Assembly: GCA_023411215.1 (NCBI GenBank)
Contig: JAEYOY010000045.1
Location: forward strand, 1 to 64,000
Origin: Bacillota bacterium
GTDB lineage: Bacteria; Bacillota; Clostridia; Lachnospirales; Lachnospiraceae
Reading direction: 5' to 3'
Length of the DNA stretch: 64,000 nucleotides
A program made the position numbers and the translations under genes. The notes under the pieces were generated by a model that saw only the letters and a program-made list of their open reading frames with translations, had not been told where the DNA came from and searched no databases. This document shows, piece by piece, positions 26,541 to 34,389 of the stretch (the stretch's first letter is position 1; each line of letters opens with the position of its first letter).

Positions 26541-26889
26541 ACCAATTCTCCTTTCTGAATTTCGAATATAGATGAACCTCGCTAGGAGAATTTAATCTCC
26601 CTTCTCATATAGATATTAAAATAAAGTAATTGGGAGATTTTATTCTCCCTTTCTGAATAATAAATATATATAGAACCTTGCTAGGAGAATTTAATCTCCC
26701 TTCTGTTCCATCTGTATTCCTAGTTAACCTTTATCTATTTCTAATTTATTGCATTCTATTAATAGTTATTTCAATTTATTGTTATCATGATATCTATCAT
26801 ATCGAACTATTTTATGAAATAAAATGGGTTTTTTTCTCATTCCCATGGCTTATTTTCTATTATCTCTGAATTATTATTACATTTGTAAA
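26541..26889. other. Gene-free stretch upstream of the GH31 gene
   Basis: It contains the GGGAGA/TCTCCC repeat cluster at 26550-26705 and AT-rich DNA beyond it. A promoter for the GH31 gene must lie here, but no box pair stands out. Short plus-strand frames in this stretch are not supported. Confidence 0.5.
26550..26705. repeat. Tandem palindromic repeats in the GH31 leader
   Basis: CTAGGAGAATTTAATCTCCC followed by TTCT occurs at 26583-26606 and again at 26681-26704, each a GGAGA/TCTCC hairpin. Between them lies an offset third palindrome, GGGAGATTTTATTCTCCC (26632-26649). The flanks (TTTCTGAAT before, then ATAGA and AACCT) repeat too, giving a period of about 98 bases. It lies directly upstream of the GH31 start. 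Confidence 0.7.
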
Positions 26890-26935
26890 GAGGATACCTC
26901 AGTTGTCTGTATTAATAGAATACTGAGATATCCTC
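26890..26935 (-). terminator. Terminator of the sugar ABC operon
   Basis: GAGGATACCTCAGT pairs with ACTGAGATATCCTC (one mismatch). The minus-strand exit is TTTACAAAT. It lies 47 bases past the solute-binding protein stop. Confidence 0.75.
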
Positions 26936-26981
26936 TATAAGAGCATTTAATTAAACATCATAGCCTTCCCTAAGCCAGAAT

Positions 26982-28763
26982 CTATTCTAAAGCTAATAAA
27001 GCATCTTCCTTCGCTTTTCTCTTCTCAGCCTGGCCCTTACACCATTCAACACAGGTATCATAGCCATATTCTTTCGCCTTTTCCCTGAATTCTACTAATA
27101 ATTTGTCATATTCCGCATCCGTCTTAGCATAGATCATCTGCCATGTATAGGATTTCACACATTCGGCAACCTGAGCCCAGGTAGTATTCAGATCATCATC
27201 CCTGGTATCCATGGTAAAGCCGGAGCCTAATGAGATAGCAATTCTTCCGGTATCCGCAAGATAATCATCCGGTGACATGAAGCCAGTGAAATCCTTCCAT
27301 TTCTGCTCAGCATTTGTTGTCGGCAAAGACTTGTAGCTATCCCAGAATAAATAGTTGTAGGTTTCACCATTGCCTTCGGGATTGATGCTGTCTCGATCCC
27401 AGGTCTCATTATTCCATTTACCCTGCCCATCTTCATATGCACCACTGTAATCCCCGGTCATTTGTGTAGTAATATCTCTACGGCAAGTCAAACCGAACTC
27501 TGTCAGATAGGCCTTTCCGTTCGCATCGTAATCCCAATTTACCCCCTTAGGACCATAATAATAGGTCATAGTACCTTCCGGTGTACATAAATAATTAATG
27601 ATTGCCATACATAATTCAGGATATTCACTGTTTGCACCAATCGCCCAGATTCTATTACCGCCAAAAATATTTAAGCCATAGGTTAGAACCTTCATATCAT
27701 CTGCTGTTAAAGCATACATACCCTTACCAGCTGATGTGTGCTCCTCCGTATTGTATAAATCTCTTCCCAAGAAGGTAAAGATGTTGAAGAATGCACCACC
27801 ATCTTTATATACGTTGATTGCATCATCAGAAGTCTGTGTCATAGAATCCGGATCGAGTAAACCCTTCTGGAATAATGAATTATAGAACTTTAAGCTTCTA
27901 AGATACATACTGTTCTCATCAAGAATAGGCTGTACTTCTTGAGTCGCTACATTATAGAGCGTAAAGCCAAACTCATCATAGCCGTATAATGCACCGGTAG
28001 ATTTAACATACATTACCATGTCACCGTCCCAATCCTTAAAGAAGGACACACCATAGGTCTGGGCACCGGAATCGGACTTAGGCTCTGCTTCCACCATCTT
28101 AGCAAGTACATCTACATAATCCTCTAGCTTAGTAATCTTCGGAGCTCCGATCTTCTCATAAAGATCCCAGCGGATATCAGGATGATAGAAGAAAGCCTGA
28201 TGCTCTTTCGTCGAAGTTCCTACGTTATAACCAAAACCATAAACGGTCTTTCCATCAGGAGAAAGACCTGCGTTTTTATTTAAGGCATTCTGCATATTTT
28301 CGTTAACGTATGGACCGTAATCAGCAAGTATATCATCCTCATTCCAGTCAAGCAGCATACCGGCAGAAATAGCCTGCTGATATTCATCGGTATCATTTCC
28401 AAAAAAGATAAGATCTCCTAATTCACCGGATTCCATTCGGGTTGCAAATACCCCCTCCGGTGCGTTCACAATATTCAGTTTAACATTAAACTTATCCAAC
28501 AGAATCTTAGCCATCCAGCCCATTTGCTCACCATTGTAGTTCGCTAACTGACTAAAAGCAGTAAGAGTTACTGTCTCTTCAGGAATGATATCTGCCAGAA
28601 CATCCGTTGACTCTTCTTCCTGAGCCGGTGTAGCTTCCTCTTCGGTAGCAGCTACAGTCGGTTCCGGTGTTACTTCATCCTCCTTGGAAGACTTACAACC
28701 AACCAGGCTAAAGCATAATACGATTACCAGGATGATTGATAAGAATCCTTTCACTTTCCACAT
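26982..28763 (-). CDS. Extracellular solute-binding lipoprotein of a carbohydrate ABC transporter (LplA-like)
   Basis: A 593-residue lipoprotein. A signal peptide with lipobox LVGC (Cys23) anchors it to the outer face of the membrane, followed by an acidic linker (residues about 25-55, rich in Glu and Thr). The body is a large family-1-type sugar-binding protein of the kind that partners LplB/LplC-type permeases and lacks a dedicated ATPase gene. It captures an oligosaccharide, probably a plant glycan fragment judging by the neighbouring GH31 and GH95 genes. It is the third gene of the transporter operon; a hairpin pair in the 106-base gap before it may tune its expression. Confidence 0.88.
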   Translation of the reverse strand: MWKVKGFLSIILVIVLCFSLVGCKSSKEDEVTPEPTVAATEEEATPAQEEESTDVLADIIPEETVTLTAFSQLANYNGEQMGWMAKILLDKFNVKLNIVNAPEGVFATRMESGELGDLIFFGNDTDEYQQAISAGMLLDWNEDDILADYGPYVNENMQNALNKNAGLSPDGKTVYGFGYNVGTSTKEHQAFFYHPDIRWDLYEKIGAPKITKLEDYVDVLAKMVEAEPKSDSGAQTYGVSFFKDWDGDMVMYVKSTGALYGYDEFGFTLYNVATQEVQPILDENSMYLRSLKFYNSLFQKGLLDPDSMTQTSDDAINVYKDGGAFFNIFTFLGRDLYNTEEHTSAGKGMYALTADDMKVLTYGLNIFGGNRIWAIGANSEYPELCMAIINYLCTPEGTMTYYYGPKGVNWDYDANGKAYLTEFGLTCRRDITTQMTGDYSGAYEDGQGKWNNETWDRDSINPEGNGETYNYLFWDSYKSLPTTNAEQKWKDFTGFMSPDDYLADTGRIAISLGSGFTMDTRDDDLNTTWAQVAECVKSYTWQMIYAKTDAEYDKLLVEFREKAKEYGYDTCVEWCKGQAEKRKAKEDALLALE

Positions 28764-28798
28764 ACATTTTTCCTCCTCTAAAATTATTAATTATGCAT

Positions 28799-28864
28799 TC
28801 ACAAAAAAGCTTCGCAAGCTTTTGTGAGTACTGTATTAAAAAATGTCAGCTTCACAGACATTTT
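28799..28864 (-). terminator. Two hairpins between permease and solute-binding protein genes
   Basis: TCACAAAA/TTTTGTGA with GCTT/AAGC inside (28799-28827), and AAAATGTC/GACATTTT (28840-28864). On the minus strand the latter exits into TTTTTTAAT directly after the permease stop. It may be an intra-operon attenuator or an RNA-stabilising structure. Confidence 0.55.
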
Positions 28865-28869
28865 ATTAA

Positions 28870-29832
28870 TCATCCCTTCACCGCACCAATCATAATTCCC
28901 TTTTGGAAGTACCTTGATAAGAATGGATATACCAAAATAATCGGTATGATAGATACCATCGCTACTGTGAATTTAATTGTACGGCCGCTTAATGCATCCT
29001 CCAGCATATTTTCTGTAAGTACCCCACCCGACTTCATTGCCGTTGCAAGGTTATTTGCTTTATTCAGATAGATATATAATACATACTGAAGGGTTTGCAG
29101 CTGGGGTTTATTTCCCATCAAAATCATTGCATCAATAAATGAGTTCCAATGCCCCAAAGCACCAAATATTGCAATCGTAGCTAAGATGGGTTTGCATAAA
29201 GGAAATACAATCTTACGAAAACGTACCAGATATCCTGCTCCATCGATCGCCGCACTCTCTTCCAATTCTGCAGGGATGGATTCTATATAGGTCTTAACCA
29301 ATATAATATTATAAGGTGCAACAATTGCCGGTATAATGTATGCCAAAAAGTTATTCGTAAGGCCTAGCATGGACATATTCAGATACCAGGGAATTAAGCC
29401 AGCGTTAAAATACATGGTAATGATAAGAAATCGATACCAGAACCTCCTTCCCCACATCTCCTTCTTGGTCACCAGATAACCACAAAAGGCTGAGGCAATC
29501 ACCATCAATATGGTCCCTAGAATGGTTCGGGCAACCGTAACAATAACAGCAGTACCAAAGTTGCTAACATTTCTAAGAGCATAGTAATTATTCAGGTGGA
29601 TGCCTTTTGGAAATAGTGTTATGATACCGGCATTTGCCAGTTCATTATTACTGATTGTATTGATAAATATATAATAGAAGGGCAGGAAGCAAATAAAAGT
29701 AAATATACCAAAAAAGATATAGTTAATTATATTAAAAATTATATCTCCCGCTGAAAGTCGAAATTGTCTTTTTTGTTTTTTAAGCCTCTTACCTACCTTC
29801 TCTTCATCCATTTTCATTTCTTCAATTTTCAT
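28870..29832 (-). CDS. Carbohydrate ABC transporter permease (LplC/YtcP-like)
   Basis: An inner-membrane permease subunit with six predicted helices. The ATG at 29832 gives 320 residues; a GTG at 29844 overlaps the ribosome binding site. The EAA loop that docks the ATPase reads ELEESAAIDGAGYLVRFRKI and ends PLCKPILA. The N-terminus is charged (KKQKRQFRLSAGDI). It ends GAVKG, a typical terminus of this family. It lies between the LplB-type permease and the binding protein. No ATPase gene is linked, as is common for this class, where a shared MsmX-type ATPase serves several transporters. Confidence 0.9.
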   Translation of the reverse strand: MKIEEMKMDEEKVGKRLKKQKRQFRLSAGDIIFNIINYIFFGIFTFICFLPFYYIFINTISNNELANAGIITLFPKGIHLNNYYALRNVSNFGTAVIVTVARTILGTILMVIASAFCGYLVTKKEMWGRRFWYRFLIITMYFNAGLIPWYLNMSMLGLTNNFLAYIIPAIVAPYNIILVKTYIESIPAELEESAAIDGAGYLVRFRKIVFPLCKPILATIAIFGALGHWNSFIDAMILMGNKPQLQTLQYVLYIYLNKANNLATAMKSGGVLTENMLEDALSGRTIKFTVAMVSIIPIILVYPFLSRYFQKGIMIGAVKG

Positions 29833-29906
29833 GAAGCAGTACACCTCTCAATCTATAATATAGGCATGGTTGTGAGCAAATTTCATATATAAGCGATTTG
29901 TATATT

Positions 29907-31358
29907 TTATATGATGCTTTCCTTTCGAATCAGCTTCGACAGACCATTCGCAAAGAACAGAAGTATAACACTGATGATAGACTTAAGCATGCCAACCACG
30001 GTTGCCAGTGATATGTTAGAGGTACCTCCGGTTCCGAGACCCAAGGTATAAACATATAAGTCAAGCACCTCAATTGTAGATTTATTTGCTGCATTCTTAA
30101 ATACATAGTACTGATCCATTCCGTTATTCAGAATTCCGGCAATGGCCAGCATTAGTAACACGAAATAAGTAGGTAACAAACCCGGTACCGTGATATACCA
30201 CATTCGCTTAAAGCGCCCGGCTCCATCCACGGTAGCTGCTTCGTAAAGCTGCTGGTCAATCCCACTGATGGCTGCCAGATAGATTATGGCTCCCCAGCCA
30301 AGTCCTTTCCAGATACCCCAGGCAAGCATCTTCAGCCAGATGTTATCACCGTCCAATAAGAAGTTGATTCCGGAATCGATTAGCCCCATATCAATCATAA
30401 CTCTGTTAATCAACCCATCTGTTGCAAAAATCGCAAAGCCAAAGGCATATACAAGAACCCAGCTTATAAAATTCGGAATAGTGGTAACCGTCTGAACTAC
30501 CTTACGATATTTGGTTACTTTGATTTCCGATAGAAATATTGCAAATGCCATACTCATCCAGGAAGTCGCAATTCCAAGTCCGCTCATCGCTAAGGTATTC
30601 TTCATAACCCGAACAATATCATTTCTGGAGGAGGCATTCTCAAAAAGATATGTAAACCATTTTAATCCTACGAAATTATCACTTGTTAAATCTTTGCCCG
30701 GTTTATAGCTATAAAGACCATATCTCCAGCCCCATAAAGGCAGATAAGCAAAGATAAAGCAAAGTACAACAAAAGGTAACATTAGAAGGAACAAATAGTA
30801 CTTCTGCTGCATCTCAAATCTTGCATTCTTCGGAGGCTTTTCCAATATCAGATAAGTAGTCAATGATAAGATCGCAGCAAAAACTAGCATAATCATCAGT
30901 GCGGGTAACGCAAAGGGAAGGCTTGGCTCAACCTTTTTTAAATTGCTGCTCATAGTAAACATATTGTAAGAAGCAAAGATTCCAAGCAATGAAATTCCTC
31001 CTATGAAACTACTAAGGAAGATCAGTAAGGTACTTAACTTTTTAAATTTAATCTCGCCAAGGCTCAAACAGCCCGCAATCCCCGAAATAACAATACAAAT
31101 ACAAGCAACGAGTGATGATAGGTTCAGGGTCTGCACCGCAGAAGCTGATACCCATTCCTTAGCAAGTGCTCGCTTAAAACCGTTAGCCAATGTAGAATAC
31201 GAAAATCCTGAGGTAAAGAAAGATATATTTTTATTTACCAGATCACTGACCTTAGCTGGATTGAAAAAGGGCAGAAACATGCTAATAACAATAAGTAAGA
31301 CCAATATCCTCGTTACACTTAAACATAAATTTACTCTTGCAGCTCTTTTATCATGCAT
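29907..31358 (-). CDS. Carbohydrate ABC transporter permease (LplB/YteP-like) with N-terminal membrane extension
   Basis: The first permease of the operon. GAAAGGAG before ATG 31358 decides the start (483 residues); a GTG nine bases upstream is less likely. The C-terminal 300 residues, from about QQKYYLFLLMLPFVVLCFI, are a normal LplB-type permease with EAA loop IDQQLYEAATVDGAGRFKRM. The first 180 residues are extra. They hold four more hydrophobic segments (starting near residues 15, 75, 105 and 155), which standard members of about 310 residues do not have. The extension continues in frame with no sign of an upstream gene fused by error. Confidence 0.85.
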   Translation of the reverse strand: MHDKRAARVNLCLSVTRILVLLIVISMFLPFFNPAKVSDLVNKNISFFTSGFSYSTLANGFKRALAKEWVSASAVQTLNLSSLVACICIVISGIAGCLSLGEIKFKKLSTLLIFLSSFIGGISLLGIFASYNMFTMSSNLKKVEPSLPFALPALMIMLVFAAILSLTTYLILEKPPKNARFEMQQKYYLFLLMLPFVVLCFIFAYLPLWGWRYGLYSYKPGKDLTSDNFVGLKWFTYLFENASSRNDIVRVMKNTLAMSGLGIATSWMSMAFAIFLSEIKVTKYRKVVQTVTTIPNFISWVLVYAFGFAIFATDGLINRVMIDMGLIDSGINFLLDGDNIWLKMLAWGIWKGLGWGAIIYLAAISGIDQQLYEAATVDGAGRFKRMWYITVPGLLPTYFVLLMLAIAGILNNGMDQYYVFKNAANKSTIEVLDLYVYTLGLGTGGTSNISLATVVGMLKSIISVILLFFANGLSKLIRKESII

Positions 31359-31386
31359 TATGCACACTCCTTTCGCATTGTTATCT

Positions 31387-31448
31387 AAATTACATTTTAT
31401 CTGGAAAGGTTCAAAGAAAACACCCTAATATATTGATTGAAAACACCC
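31387..31448 (-). promoter_or_regulatory. Sugar ABC operon promoter with paired regulator repeats
   Basis: On the minus strand, TTTGAA (31410-31415) and TAATTT (31387-31392) are 17 bases apart. Directly upstream are two direct repeats (plus-strand GAAAACACCC at 31416-31425 and 31439-31448), with a centre spacing of 23 bases. Direct repeats about two helical turns apart, abutting -35, are the usual layout for AraC-type activators. The YesN-like gene is adjacent. Confidence 0.6.
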
Positions 31449-31518
31449 CATTTTTTGGATTTTTTTATATCACAGAATTTCAACGCTTAGTCTGAAAATA
31501 ACTTTTCTTTAACATTAT

Positions 31519-31700
31519 CCCAACTTGCCTGCCATTTGAATTAGTTTGTGCCGAGGAAGACGCAGGCACAAACTTGAAAGTGTGAAAATAGCTTTTTATT
31601 TTCACACTTCATAACTTGTCAGCCCTTTGTATTAGTTTGTGCCGAGGAAGACGCAGGCACAAACTTGAAAGTGTGAAAATAGCTTTTTATTTTCACACTA
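31519..31700. repeat. 91-base tandem duplication of the double-hairpin repeat
   Basis: Two units (31519-31609 and 31610-31700) are nearly identical. Each has GTTTGTGCC/GGCACAAAC arms and AGTGTGAAAATA/TATTTTCACACT arms. The second unit ends exactly at the TAG stop of the response regulator gene (31698-31700). On the transcribed strand each unit forms two successive hairpins. Confidence 0.85.
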
Positions 31701-33218
31701 TTCTTTGTGTTTGAATTCTTTCGGGCTGATTCCAACATACTTTTTAAACTTTGAATAAAAATAATCAATATTACTATAACCCACCTGTTCCGATACCTGA
31801 TAAACCTTGAGGCCTGTCTCCAGCAACAACTGCTTAGCATTTTCAATTCGTATATTGTCCAGAACATTATTAAAGCTCTCTCCCATCTCTTTCCGAAATA
31901 CCTTACCTAGATAGGCACTGTTGTAGTTGAAGATTTTTGCCATTGCTTCCAGCTTTAGGTCTCGATCGTAATTCTTTTCCATATAGGAAATCATTCTTTT
32001 TACTACCACATCTGTTGTAGAAGTACCAATACACTTAGTGGCCTTGGCACAATAATCCTCCACCATATCCATTAATCCTTCTAAACTTTCCACATACTTT
32101 ATTCCTTCAATCAACCGTTCAATATCCGGAAACTCCTCCCTCTTATTCTCATATTTACGTTCTAATAAACTATGTAGAAGCACCATATTATGAATAACAA
32201 GAACCTTTACCTCTGATTCCTTCATCAACTCATTCTTATAGCTATTCTTCAGCTTACAGATTGTCTGATGAATTGCTATTACATCTCCAATCTCAATCAG
32301 ACTACAGAGTCGTTCCATAAAATTACCGGTTACAAACAACCCAATCTGATTTAGAATATCAATACTTACAGCCCCACTGTCTTTATATAAGAATTCATAT
32401 TCGGTAAGCAGCTTCGTACATTCATAGGAGAAGCATAAGTCTTCCCAGTTTGCTACATTATGTCCGATTGCGATAAAGAACCCCTCGCCATAGCTTCTCT
32501 TTACTCTCTCATTATTCTTCAATAATACTGCAAGTATCTCCTGATATGGCTTTCCCTTACAGATCAGGACCAGTTTATCTTCAATGATAAGCTTATCAAT
32601 ATCGGAAAGGTCCTTAAGCATCATATCCTGTCTTTCCTTATTCTTCGCCATATCATTTTCCAAATAAACCGCTTTCGTACTTAAGATTGCGGTACAAAAG
32701 GAATGATAATTAAAATCCATACCATAAAGCTTAATCTCCTTACGAAGGATTTCCTTCTCTGTAGAATGCTGAAGTAATCGATATAACACCTCCTGCCTTG
32801 CTCTTATTTCGCTCAAAGTATAGTAATCATCTAGGTTTTTCTTCGCATCTAACTCAGCAAGAACCTCTTTTACATTTTCTAGTAATTCATCCTCTTCAAT
32901 GGGTTTCAGCAAATAAGCACGCACTCCCAGCGATACCGCTGATTTGGCAAATTCGAAATCGGAATATCCGGTTAGAATAATGAATTTCCCTTCAAAACCC
33001 TCTTTCTTTGCTTCTCGAATTAGCTCAATCCCGCTCATTCCAGGCATTTTTACATCAACCAATACCAGATCTGGCGAATATTCAAGTACCTTTCTAAGCC
33101 CATCCTTACCATCAAGGCCTTCTGCACATATCTCGAAATTATAATTCTCCCAGGGAATTAGCTGCTTAATTCCAGCCCGAACCACCGGTTCATCATCAAT
33201 GATCAATAATTGATACAT
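31698..33218 (-). CDS. YesN-like response regulator with AraC-type output
   Basis: A 506-residue regulator. The receiver domain spans residues 1-120 with phospho-acceptor Asp55 (LVLVDVKMPGMSG) and IIDDEP at the start. A central 250-residue helical region of unknown ligand follows. The last 100 residues hold an AraC double helix-turn-helix ending VGYSNIDYFYSKFKKYVGIS. It forms a pair with the histidine kinase 21 bases upstream. Its likely target is the ABC operon just downstream, where two direct repeats abut the promoter. AAAGGAG precedes the ATG. Repeat DNA begins at its stop codon. Confidence 0.92.
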   Translation of the reverse strand: MYQLLIIDDEPVVRAGIKQLIPWENYNFEICAEGLDGKDGLRKVLEYSPDLVLVDVKMPGMSGIELIREAKKEGFEGKFIILTGYSDFEFAKSAVSLGVRAYLLKPIEEDELLENVKEVLAELDAKKNLDDYYTLSEIRARQEVLYRLLQHSTEKEILRKEIKLYGMDFNYHSFCTAILSTKAVYLENDMAKNKERQDMMLKDLSDIDKLIIEDKLVLICKGKPYQEILAVLLKNNERVKRSYGEGFFIAIGHNVANWEDLCFSYECTKLLTEYEFLYKDSGAVSIDILNQIGLFVTGNFMERLCSLIEIGDVIAIHQTICKLKNSYKNELMKESEVKVLVIHNMVLLHSLLERKYENKREEFPDIERLIEGIKYVESLEGLMDMVEDYCAKATKCIGTSTTDVVVKRMISYMEKNYDRDLKLEAMAKIFNYNSAYLGKVFRKEMGESFNNVLDNIRIENAKQLLLETGLKVYQVSEQVGYSNIDYFYSKFKKYVGISPKEFKHKE

Positions 33219-33239
33219 ACCCTGCTCCTTTCAGAGGAT

Positions 33240-34331
33240 TTACTGTCGGATATCTTCCGGCAACACGATTTTAACCTTTGTTCCTTTATTCTCTTCGCTA
33301 TCCACTTTAATTCCGTAGTCTACTCCATATAAGAGTTTAATTCTTTGATTTACATTATTTAGTCCGATATTGCTGCTATTTAACTTCCGGAAATCACTTA
33401 GGTTTTCATTTATCTCCTCCAGCTTCTCCTGACTCATGCCAATACCATCATCGATCACTTGAATTACCAAATGGTCTTCCTTCTCAACGATAATATGGAT
33501 CTGCCCCTCTCCTTCCTTAGTCTCAAGACCATGAACAAAGGCATTCTCAACTACAGGTTGGATAATCAGAGGCATAATCTTCAGAAATTCAATGTCACAC
33601 CTGATGTCAATCGTATAATTGATACGCTCGCCGAAACGATATTGTTGTATCTTTAGATAATAGTCCACCAGCTCAAGTTCAGACTTTAGGGTAACCAGCT
33701 TATCTCCCACTTGAATATTTCTTCGCATGATTTTGGCAAGCATTTTCACTAATTCTTCTATCTCTGTCTCACCGTTACATCGAGCTTTCATCCGTATAGT
33801 CTCCAACGTATTATAAAGGAAGTGTGGGTTAATCTGGCTAGCAAGCATCTTAAATTCAACATCCTTTTGCCTACTGTTAAGCTTCTCCTTCTGTACCTGC
33901 TCCTCATATACTGTGGTAATCAGCCTCTGTATGCTGTCAATCATAATATGTAGATCCTCGTACAGTTCGCTGATTTCATCATGCTCCCCTGTATTCTCTG
34001 ATATCTGAAAATCACCGGCAGCCGCTTGATGAAGCCGTTCCTTAAATTCATTCAACCGACTAACAAACCGGTCCGTAATAATTCCAATTAGTATGAAAGA
34101 AAATAAGATACCTCCCATAAGAATACTCGTTCCGATGATATTTTGGTCAGATATCCATCTGGTCATTTCAACCGCATTAAGATCCATTGTAAGTGCTTGA
34201 CTTATGCTATATCTCATGTAGAAGAAAAGAAGTAATATCGGTAGGATTTCGAAAAGAAGATAGGCCACAAATATACGCTTCATTCGTTTTGTCTTGCTAA
34301 TTCTGATAAATAGCTTTCTTAATCGTTCCAT
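33240..34331 (-). CDS. YesM-like sensor histidine kinase, short form
   Basis: The ATG at 34331, preceded by AGGGAGG, gives 363 residues; an open frame to 34397 overlaps the GH95 gene and has no such site. Two membrane helices (about 20-40 and 65-87) enclose only about 25 external residues, where most YesM kinases have a sensor domain of some 250 residues. HAMP (88-140), a His kinase domain with phospho-acceptor His170 in SQINPHFLYNTLE, and an ATP-binding domain (VENAFVHG, DDGIGM, GIGLNN-like NIGLNN) follow. It probably senses through a partner or through the membrane. Forms a two-component pair with the next gene. Confidence 0.9.
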   Translation of the reverse strand: MERLRKLFIRISKTKRMKRIFVAYLLFEILPILLLFFYMRYSISQALTMDLNAVEMTRWISDQNIIGTSILMGGILFSFILIGIITDRFVSRLNEFKERLHQAAAGDFQISENTGEHDEISELYEDLHIMIDSIQRLITTVYEEQVQKEKLNSRQKDVEFKMLASQINPHFLYNTLETIRMKARCNGETEIEELVKMLAKIMRRNIQVGDKLVTLKSELELVDYYLKIQQYRFGERINYTIDIRCDIEFLKIMPLIIQPVVENAFVHGLETKEGEGQIHIIVEKEDHLVIQVIDDGIGMSQEKLEEINENLSDFRKLNSSNIGLNNVNQRIKLLYGVDYGIKVDSEENKGTKVKIVLPEDIRQ

Positions 34332-34389
34332 ACTAATCCTCCCTTCAGCTGCAAACCGATCAGCCCTTGAGCATCTATTCTTCTCTGGA

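Noticed and set aside
26550..26705. Possible CRISPR-like array
   Set aside because: There are only two full copies, the units are palindromic and AT-rich, the spacer-like part is itself repeated, and no cas genes are near.
26678..26869. Plus-strand 63-codon hydrophobic frame
   Set aside because: It starts inside the GGAGA palindrome repeats, has no ribosome binding site, and its hydrophobicity follows from T-rich DNA.
31519..31700. Possible CRISPR-like array of 91-base units
   Set aside because: The units are directly adjacent with no variable spacer and are made of hairpins. It is a tandem duplication of an intergenic repeat.
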